Shown: positions 56,388 to 64,000 of the stretch, piece after piece
Numbering within the stretch: position 1 is the stretch's first letter
How the letters are laid out: every line of letters starts with the position of its first letter
Notes under the pieces: generated by a model
Databases searched by the model: none
What the model saw: only the letters and a program-made list of their open reading frames with translations
Told to the model about the DNA's origin: nothing
Assembly: GCA_018296165.2 (NCBI GenBank)
Contig: JACKQL020000087.1
Span: 145,271-209,270 of the forward strand
Direction of reading: 5' to 3'
DNA from: Termitomyces sp. T153
Lineage: Eukaryota > Basidiomycota > Agaricomycetes > Agaricales > Lyophyllaceae
DNA length: 64,000 bases
Made by a program: the position numbers and the translations under genes

Positions 56388-59300
56388 TCACCCCCCCTTC
56401 AGCATCAAGACCCTCAAGATGCAGAGAGTGGTTGGGGATTGGTGGGGGTGTGGGAGTTGAAGCCCAGTAATATTTATCAATCCACAGTAAGTGATGGCAG
56501 CATGGGAGGCAAAGTCAAAGTGTGGCTGCTGCTTCATCAGGGGGTTCTTCCTAATCAATTGAAAGCCTTAGATGTACCCTGGGGCTTTCCAAATCCTTTG
56601 TCATGTCTTCTCCCAGTTACTCAGCCACTTTTCCTGCCCCATTGATTTCAGATGCAGACATGGTGATTGTGTACAACAGTGAGGGGGAGGAGTTTGAGTG
56701 TTGGTGCTGAGCTGGTGCAATATACCAGAGTCATGAGCAGCATTGACTTGTTTTTTCGGGGTGGCTGATGGAGTCTTGCAGAGTTGTCTGCAGTGGTGGT
56801 GGGTTCCCCGGGGGGTCCTAGGTAGGCCAAATTTCACTCTGCAGTGCCCTGATTGGTGGTGGGGGATGTGGAAGGGGTCCTACTGTTGCAGCAAATTCCT
56901 CAGGTGGAGGTGATGGCAAAGGAGTTTGCAAGGGCATTGGCATGGGCTCAGGGCCCCTGACACTGGAATGGTGCCAAAACGAGGCCCTGGTGAGTTCTTG
57001 AGTTCTCCTTTGTCACATGTGCTAATCCATTGTTCTTAGTGTGTTCTCTGTGCATGGCAGGGCAAGGCCTGCATCTTCAATGCACCCTCCATGGGCTCAT
57101 GGCATGACACTTCAGTTTGCCTTCCATGTCACGTGAGCCATGAGAAGTGCTCAATCTCATTGGAGTGGTGAGCAGTGTGTGTTGCTGTAGAGCAGGGGTG
57201 GGATAAGGACTGGGTGTGGAGTCAGCTGGGTGAGGCGCAGAAGACCTGGGTGTCAGGGGAGGGGAGCATGGGGTGGTCTGTAGGGCAGGTGGGGCCTCTA
57301 CAGAGTGGGCAGAGGGAGGAGGTGCCCTCAGCAGCAGACTGTGAGAAGCAGAGAGCTTCCCTGCTGTTGGGGGCAGAACCCAGCAAGAGGCTGTGGGGGC
57401 ACAAGCCAATGGTGGGCCCTCTGGGGTTTCACATTTACTCTCCTACCCTGGACACAGCCTTAGGACAGGCATCAAGTTCTCCAGAGCCCCTGCTTTTGAT
57501 CACAGAGGTTTTTCTTTGCAAGCAGGTGGAGGTGCTAATGGCAGCATTGTCGGCATGGGAAGGGGAGCTTCAACAGGTGAGGCAGGATTGAGATGCGGCA
57601 TAGGCAGAGAAGGAGGCATTAGAGCGGGTGCAGAACACCTTGGTATGAGTAGCACTGGAGCGAGTGCCAGAGGTATGAGGCTTGCAGGAGTGTCTGACAC
57701 AGCAGGAAGTGCAGCCCCCAGAGGAGGCAGAGGAGCAGGAAATGGCGCCGGAAGGTGGTTTGCCATGGGTGGAGTTGGAGGTAGTGAGGCAGAGGGAGGA
57801 TTGGCTGGCCAATGAGGCTGCCTTGGGGCACGTGGGAATCCTTTGTAGGTGCTGTTCCCAATTCTCTGCCTGTTATTAAATGGGTCATGTTTGGGGTCAG
57901 GTTGGGTGCAGGAGCACTGGGTTCTCTTGGATAGTGCCTCCATGGCATTTGTGTTGATCCAAGATGAGTTGGTGCAGATGCCTGTGGATCAGCCCCCAGA
58001 GTTGCAGCAGGGGATGGTGAGGGTGAGGAGGTTGCTGGCGGGGCATTGGCGGCATAATACAGTGGCCCCAGGGTCATGGTGGGAAGTGGCAGCAAATGTG
58101 GGGGAGGTTTTGTCAGGGTTGGCAGAGGTCTTGGCAGTGGTGCAGGCCCAGATGGAGATTGATTTAGAGATGGTGGGGGTTCCAGGAGAAGGGTGAGGGG
58201 GTAGTTGGGCCCTGCTTCTTGTTGTCTTTGAGTTTGCTGCCTTGTTCCACCTTGTATTATATATTTTTCTTGTACTTCCTAATATGTCTTCATTGTTCTT
58301 GGGTGTGTGAAGTGAGACTTTAATTGTGTGAGGGTAAGTGAAACATGCAGGGGTGCTGGTAGGAGTTGAATCCCAAGTGGATCCAGAGGCAGGAGTTAAG
58401 CCCACTAATGCCATCTGTGTTGGCTAGTCCCAGGGTTGTTGGGATGGGGCAAAGCACTGTGGGAAGGGTTCCCAAGGCTCAGTGAGGGTGTTGGGAGTCT
58501 TCCTGCAGAGTTCCATGGTGTTTTTGGGTAGCATTGCTGGGTTTGATTCTTGGGGCTTCAGACCCAGGGTGTAGGGGTTTTCTTCAGTCTGTGGTGGAGA
58601 TGTGCATTGTGCTGGTTCAAGGGAGTGGACCTCTGAGTCTTTGACATGTGTTTGGGGTGGTCAGGGCTTCAGTCTTTTGTGGGTGCAGCTAGTGTGTGGG
58701 GGGGGGGCAGAGGTCTTCCGGTGGTCCAGCCTTTGTGCCGATGCGGGTGGCTGGGTGGTGGAGGTCCTTTTTAATGATCGTGGGGGTGGTGGGGTGAGGC
58801 TTGTTCTTGAGGCATAGTCAGTCAGAGGAGGGAGTTCCTAGTGGCTTAGTGGCAGAGCCTCCAGGGTAGGGTGGTCCCTGTAATAAGTTGGCGGGGGGCT
58901 GTTTTCCATGCCATCTATGCTGTGGGTTCGGTCAGCATGGAGGTGGAGGTACTCCCTTAGGGTGAGGGTTGCATTTCCTTGGCTGGGTGGTGCCTAGAGG
59001 TTTACATTTGGGTGGGGTTGTGCAGGGTGGGGTGTTGTTGAGCTCTGGAGTATTGTATTTAGTAAAGGGCACTTGGGATTGGGCTTTGCTGTGCTCCAAA
59101 GTGTTGGTCCTGGTCAAAGTTGTGCTCTGGAATATTGCATCTGTGGGCAGGTGTGCTTGGGTGGTGCTTTGGTGTGCTCCGGAGTGTTGATGATGAGGGG
59201 GTGGGGTGAGGGTGATCAGTTCCAACCAGTTCCTTCAGGTCCAGAGTTGAAGTTTGAGGGTTCTGGATCATCTACATGACATTGCTTTCCTGACCAATGG

Positions 59301-60156
59301 TAAGTTCAGAGACAGACAGAGGGGTCTTACATATTTCTGACACTCTCTAGAGTTTAGAGGTCTGTTGGTGTTGTATTGGTGGATGCTTCTTTGGGCAGGG
59401 GCAGTGCGGGGGTCAGTTGGGGAATGGCTCACCCCAGCAGAGATGCTTTGGAGTTCATCCCATGAGTTGTTCCTTCTGGAGGTAGGTGGTTCTTTTGTCA
59501 GGGAAAAAGTTAGCAGTCCCAGAGTCAACACGAGGGTCACTTGGTGGGGGGTTTGTTGGTTGTGTTGGCTTTGGGGGTGGTGCAGGGTGGAGGAAGGGGT
59601 CCGAGGTGCATTTTGTTGGTCTGCTGTTCCAAGTGCAAGTACCAGGGGTCTGGAGTTGATGCAGGGGTTGGGATTGGGTCTTAACTTGTTGGTGGGGTTG
59701 TGTAGCAAATTGGAGAGTGGTCTTTCTTGGGGAGAGTCATGGGTGAAAGTTGGATGATCTGTTGTGTAGTGTCAGAGAAGTTGTTGAGCAATGGACCAAG
59801 TTGTCACTGGGGTCTTGGCAAAGCCTTGGTGATGCCAGGTTTGGTCTTGGCAGGGAAGTGGAGCTGACAGAGAAGGTACAGGAAGGGTGGGGGGTGGTTT
59901 GCAAGAGTGGTGTAGGGTTGGGCATGGGTTGGGGAGGGTGTCTGTGGAGAGAGCCATTGCATGGGTGTAACCGGAGTGGAAGGGATGCTTGGTGTCAGAT
60001 TTGTGACTCAGGGTGCCTTGACAAATTGGGCAGGGCCATATGAATCATAAGGGTTTCCAGGCACAGATTGACCATAGACATCAGAATTGTTTGGCGAATG
60101 TGTGTGTGGGGTATGTGCAGACATCATGAATGGGGTAAGGTATAGTCTTGAGATTA
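56388..60156 (-). other. LARD-like element interior, no transposase genes
   Basis: Minus-strand frames are Pro/Ser/Thr-rich. One (58414-57989) has YNTRWNKAANSKTTRS and FAATSHHDPGATVLC, perhaps a relict Gag. The rest is GT-rich on the plus strand with no motif. CpGs cluster around 57.2-58.1 kb. Confidence 0.5.
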
Positions 60157-61296
60157 TGTCAGGTTCTGCTGACCATGGGGGCTCAGCTACACTGGGCGAG
60201 TCCTTACTAGGCAGACATGATTCCCTGCACTGACAACTGGGCACTCGGAGATGTTCCAAACATTGGGGACTTGTGAGGATAGTTAGTGGGGATTAGTCCA
60301 AGCCAGTCCAGGGAGGTTCGGAGGAGTAGAGGATGAGTTGTGGGGATGGGGGATGGGCTTGGCAGGGTTCAGGCATGAGTCTGTATGTGAGTATTGCAGG
60401 TGCAGAGGAGGCAGAGGCTACACAGATGACAGGAGTGGAGCCAGAGTTATGACAGGGGATCAACAGGGATTGATGGGGTTTGGAGCCAAGCATGTAGCAG
60501 GGTCCAGAGTTGGTAAAGAGTGTCAGAGGTTTGTAACTGTAACTGCAGAGTTTGTGAGGATGTTATGGTCGAGAGGACTTGAACATGATAGACAGAATCA
60601 AATGAGACAAGATGGAGTTGAATGAAATGAGACAAAGACAAGATGAGAACAAGAATGGGTTCAGGCAGAGACATGGAATGATAATGAAAAGATAATGGAA
60701 TAGAGACAAGATAAGACCAGGAGACTGAGAATAAGGAAAACAAGACACAGAACACAAAACACAAGAAGAACAATCAGAAACACATCAGGTAAGGCAGGTA
60801 AGTAGGTAATCTCAAGACTAGAGTATGAGGAGCTACTCTACATCTTATATACTGACTACTGAAGAGCTCCAGGAACATTGGCTGTGGTAGTGGGGCTTGG
60901 CAGAGCTTGATGGAGTTGATGGGTGTCAGTTACAACCAGAGGGCAGGCTGCATTGATATGTTGATGGGATTAATTGTTGACGTGGTCCATTCCAGGGTTG
61001 TTGTGATATTCCAGGGTAAGTCAGAGGAGCCAGGGTGTTGAGTCAATGATGTGTAATGGGGTCAGGCATGGCAGGGGAGTGGTTCCAGGGGCTCAGGAAG
61101 TCCAGGGGAAGTGCCAGTGGCTGCAGGGAAGATGTCCAAGTTGGCCAGGGGGTCATCAGAGTTAGCCAAAAATGTGTTGGAGTTAGCCAGAGTAGGTGTG
61201 GAGTGCTGGAGAAGTTTGACAAAGTGTTGGGGGAGGTTCTGGGGGGACAGGGGTTTGTCAGGCGATGTACAGGGGTCCAGGGAATGGGTCGTGACA
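60157..61296 (-). repeat. LARD-like element, right LTR (5' LTR on its strand)
   Basis: It is homologous to 55256-56387. Some CpGs kept here (GGGCGAGTCC, GGTCGAGAGG) are TpG or CpA in the left LTR. Confidence 0.9.
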
Positions 61297-61301
61297 GGTA
61301 T

Positions 61302-62429
61302 GTGTGTAAATTGGTAAGAGCAATCTACGGCAAGAAACAAGTGGGCAGGATATGGAACAAAACATTGGACCAAGTCATGTAGAAACTGGGTTTTACTAGA
61401 CTAAAATGTGAAGCATGCATATATTGTTGAAAGACAGAAATGGGGACTGTTATAGCAGGAATCCATGATGACTTTCTATCTATAGTGAGCTCCAAAGCTG
61501 CAAACACAGAATTCAAGGATCAATTGAAGGAAATCTGGACAATTTTGGACTTGGGTACACCCAAAAACATTGTTGGCATCACAGTGGAATGGGACTGCAT
61601 GGACAAGTGAGTGTACCTGTCCCAAGGCCCCTTGATTGACAAGATGGTGGTACAATTTGGACAATCAAATGCATTTCCACTCTCTATACCTATGGACCCA
61701 GGCATGAAACTACATCATACTGATCACTCAAAACTCCTCACTGATGAACTTGAAAAGCTAGCTCATATTCCTTATCAATGACTAGTGGGCAGTCTCTTAT
61801 GGCTAGCTGTGTCCATGCAACCCAACATTCAATATGTGGTTCAACAGTTGACACAATATTTTGAATCATATTCATACATACATTGGAATGCAGCAGTACA
61901 GGTACTGCAATACTTAAAGGGGACATGGGATCTACGTCTGTGTTTAGGAGGAGACATGCAGATTGGACTGATTGGCTTCACTGATTCAGATTGGGCAAAT
62001 TGCTTGGACATGTGGCAAAGTGTAGGGGGCTATGCATGGTCTTTGGGGTCTGGGCTGGTATCATGGGCAACAAGGAAACAAAAGACAGTGGTGGCTTCAT
62101 CTTGTGAGGTGGAGTATATGGCTGCTTTTGAAGCAGCACAAGAAGGAATATGGCTAAGGATGATGATGGAGGCACTAGGATATTCTGAGGCCAATGCAAC
62201 AACAATGCTTTGCAACAATGATTTGGCAATCAACTTGTCTGAGGAACCACTTCTCCATGCCCAGGTCAAGCACATCAACATAAAGTATCATTTCCTGCAT
62301 GAACGAGTCACTTCCAGGGAGATTACTCTACAATACATCAACATGAGGGACACTGTCGCAGACATCTTCACCAAGGCATTGCCAGCACCCAAGTTTACTA
62401 GACTGCGGGGAATCATGGGTTTTAGGTAA
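61302..62429 (+). pseudogene. Copia reverse transcriptase (second part) and RNase H
   Basis: It resumes KLVRAIYGKKQVGRIW, then GIHDDFLSI (the DD of the RT site; the Val before it is missing) and LGTPKNIVGITVEW. RNase H (61785-62429, 214 codons open) has GSLLWLAVSMQPNIQY, GFTDSDWANC, VVASSCEVEYMAAFEAAQE and KHINIKYHFLHERV, ending ADIFTKALPAPKF. It is open to a normal stop at 62427-62429, followed by a polypurine-like tract GGTTGAGGAGGAG and the 3' LTR. Confidence 0.9.
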
Positions 62430-62475
62430 CATGAGATCCCGCACAAGGAGGAGCACACTTGCGGTTGAGGAGGAG

Positions 62476-62824
62476 TGTTGTGATCCTGCCACAAGGCACA
62501 CCGCAAATGTGTCTGAATTTCGATCACACATATATATACCTAATATTTTCTTAGAACCCTCAGTTGTTTGCACACGCAGACTGAGGGTGAGTTAACCTAC
62601 ACATGAATATCGCACATTTACTTATGGTACCATAGATCAGACTTACTAAGTCTGTATTTGTCTAGGTACTTAATCTGAGTCGTTTGCACACGCAGACTGA
62701 GGACTTACTAAGTCTGTATTTGTCTAGGTACTTGATCTGAGTCATTTGCACACGCAGACTGAGGATCAGACTTACTAAGTCTGTATTTCTCTAGTCTGTA
62801 TTTGTCTAGGTTCGGATTCCAACA
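62476..62824 (+). repeat. Copia 3' LTR
   Basis: It runs TGTTGTGATCC...GGATTCCAACA (349 bp). It keeps eight CpGs that are TpG or CpA in the 5' LTR. Confidence 0.95.
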
Positions 62825-64000
62825 CATTGGGGGTTTGGGGGGGTGTAGAGACCCTCATCGGGCTATCGTCTCTTTCAGCATGCTCATGGGGAGTTTCAGC
62901 ATTTCCCTGGGGTCTTGTAGGGCTCTCCTCTGGGTAATGGGTTGTGTGGATTGTTGTTTTGACTTTTTCTTTACCGCTTCGGGGTGCATTTTCTCCTCTT
63001 TTACCAGGGGTGTCTGCTTCATCTTTTTGCTCTTTCTCAGCTCTGGGTGTGGCACTTCCTCTGGGTGTGTTGTGTGGGGGGGGGGGTCTTCTCTGTCTGT
63101 GAAGCTCAGTGCCGATATGGAAAGGGTGGGGCTTGGGCAGGGTGACCTCTGGTTGTTTTCCTCCCCTTCATCTGCCTCGCTTTCGCTTTCAGCGGTCCTC
63201 CTTTTTGGTTGTCTCTTCTTGAGGGGGGAGTCTGAATGCGGGCGTTTATTTGAGTCCTGGAGATTTTTCGTGGTGCATTTGGTTTTTTTCTTGTTCTTCT
63301 TTGGGGTAACTGTCTGCCATCCTTCATTGGGGTTGTTGAGGTTCAGGAGTGCGTTAACGTCCTCGCTTGCGCATCCGAGCGTGTTGTCCACTTCTATCTG
63401 CATGCGGTATGGGATGTCTATGCCTTTTTCTTCTCCGACGGCTTCTTGTGGTAGGGCCGTTGGATTTTTTGGGGGGGTGGTTTTGGCGGGGTTAATTGGG
63501 TGTGGGGGCGTCCTCAAGGGGGGGAGGTTTTAACTGCTTCCGCATAAGAGCGCTCAGACGTGGTGGGGCTGGGGGGTCTGTCCATAGTGTTCGTTCAGGA
63601 GGTGGTTTTCCTTCTCCGCTTTTGTTTTGGGTTTCGGTTTTCGGAGGAATTTTTTTTTTTTTGGGTTGCTCTGTTCGCTGGACATGAGCAGTTCTTAGTG
63701 GGCAGTGCTTAGGGTAGTTCTTAGGGTATAAGTTTGTCTATCGGTCCTCAGTATTATCGTATTGTCCGGTTTGCCCTCTGTGGGCCTTCACGAGTTTGTC
63801 TTTATATGTTTTTAGCATTTTACTCGGGGGGGAGAGTTCTGTACTCAGGTATCCAACTTGATTGCTGTACTATGTCAGCAGCCCGCTGTGGGCCCGTCGT
63901 CGCTTCTTAGTGGTGTACTTAGGGTTCGGACGGTGGCAGAGGAGCCCGCAGGCACGTGCCTTTCCTGACCATGGTGGTGGTTCAGGTTCAAGTTGCCCCC
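62825..64000 (-). mobile_element. Tad-like LINE, 5' part: ORF1 N-terminus and 5' UTR
   Basis: This continues the LINE across the copia insertion. The first five bases (CATTG) are the target duplication. ORF1 starts with ATG at 63685 on the minus strand. Sequence from 63686 to the window end is GT-rich, CpG-rich and non-coding, probably the LINE 5' UTR and beyond. CpG is abundant throughout, unlike the LINE half at 38.7-44.5 kb. Confidence 0.8.
62855..63685 (-). pseudogene. LINE ORF1, N-terminal part
   Basis: The frame from 63517 (220 codons) is Lys/Pro/Ser-rich, with KKNKKKTKC, SPLKKRQPKRRT and acidic EADEGEEN segments, like the disordered start of fungal LINE ORF1. ATG 63685 begins MSSEQSNPKKKK; an A-run of 12 after it appears to have slipped, since SYAEAVKTS is in another frame. 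A TGA at 62855 and a frame change separate it from the remainder at 44497. Confidence 0.7.

Larger units (their letters stand above)
55256..61296 (-). mobile_element. Non-autonomous LTR retrotransposon (LARD-like), TSD GGTAT
   Basis: Two LTRs of about 1.13 kb (55256-56387 and 60157-61296) flank a 3.77-kb interior. GGTAT at 55251-55255 and 61297-61301 is a perfect target duplication in the copia RT. The purine-rich tract next to the left LTR reads as GAAGGGGGGGTGA on the minus strand, so the element runs on the minus strand. No RT, integrase or protease motif was found inside. CpG is more frequent than in the surrounding copia, which suggests a later insertion. Confidence 0.9.
44498..62824 (+). 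mobile_element. Ty1/copia element (18.3 kb with nested insertions), TSD CATTG
   Basis: Identical-length LTRs (349 bp) lie at 44498-44846 and 62476-62824. CATTG occurs immediately before (44493-44497) and after (62825-62829). The order gag, protease, integrase, RT, RNase H is the copia order. Without the Helitron (about 6.6 kb) and the LTR element (6.0 kb), the copia itself would be about 5.7 kb, a normal size. Confidence 0.95.

Noticed and set aside
57077..58414. Pro-rich minus-strand frames as host genes
   Set aside because: They lie inside the LTR element between its two LTRs, change frame often and carry no recognisable domain. At best they are a relict Gag.
12690..62300. Classical Neurospora-type RIP (CpA to TpA) as the cause of the decay
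   Set aside because: Changes between paired repeats are at CpG in all contexts, and TpG and CpA accumulate instead of TpA. This fits methyl-CpG deamination or a CpG-specific RIP-like process, not CpA-targeted RIP.
14000..62800. Horizontal transfer from a CpG-poor organism
   Set aside because: The low CpG content follows position and not gene origin: single elements are CpG-rich at one end and CpG-free at the other.

Overview
This is a fungal nuclear window, almost certainly from a basidiomycete (Agaricomycetes). The few host genes are cut by many introns of about 50-70 nt. The transposons are typical of mushroom genomes: chromodomain gypsy, copia, Tad-like LINE, Ngaro/DIRS, Helitron and tyrosine-recombinase remnants. 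Host genes also fit: tandem P450s, an HNH nuclease-like family, a NAD(P)-binding epimerase-like gene and a phosphate transporter. The species cannot be named from sequence alone.

Layout. 0-2 kb: the 3' end of a copia element with its LTR, abutting an HNH-like pseudogene (minus). 3-4 kb: a three-exon NAD(P)-binding gene (plus). 4.2-9.4 kb: two nearly identical tandem P450 genes (minus). 10.2-10.5 kb: an AT-rich minisatellite. 10.6-12.9 kb: a Pho84-type phosphate transporter (minus) whose 5' end runs into repeats. 14-22.8 kb: two overlapping chromodomain gypsy copies (A, B) carrying a solo LTR of another family. 22.8-25.2 kb: a decayed tyrosine-recombinase element. 25.4-32.2 kb: a second gypsy family (D), interrupted by an inverted gypsy fragment (C). 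32.2-36.1 kb: an Ngaro-type retrotransposon with split direct repeats A1-ORFs-B1-A2-B2. 36.1-37.5 kb: an intact HNH-like gene. 37.7-64 kb: one minus-strand LINE, split in ORF1 by an 18.3-kb copia element (44498-62824, target duplication CATTG). That copia element itself contains a Helitron (about 46.7-53.3 kb) and a non-autonomous LTR element (55256-61296, target duplication GGTAT).

The most notable signal is not a gene. CpG dinucleotides are almost absent from about 12.7 to 34.1 kb and from about 38.7 to 62.3 kb, and ordinary elsewhere. CpG has been converted to TpG or CpA on both strands. The edges of these domains fall inside single units: a transporter exon, the Ngaro element, the LINE, and the copia LTR pair. 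Element age alone therefore cannot explain them. The two Ngaro A repeats, which should have started alike, give a direct read-out: 22 CpGs in A2 are all TpG or CpA in A1. The pattern fits a methylated-CpG deamination domain with defined borders. It has created stop codons (CGA to TGA) and removed catalytic residues in transposons, and it has spread into the 5' end of a host transporter. A CpG-rich pocket of about 3-4 kb around the intact HNH-like gene was spared.
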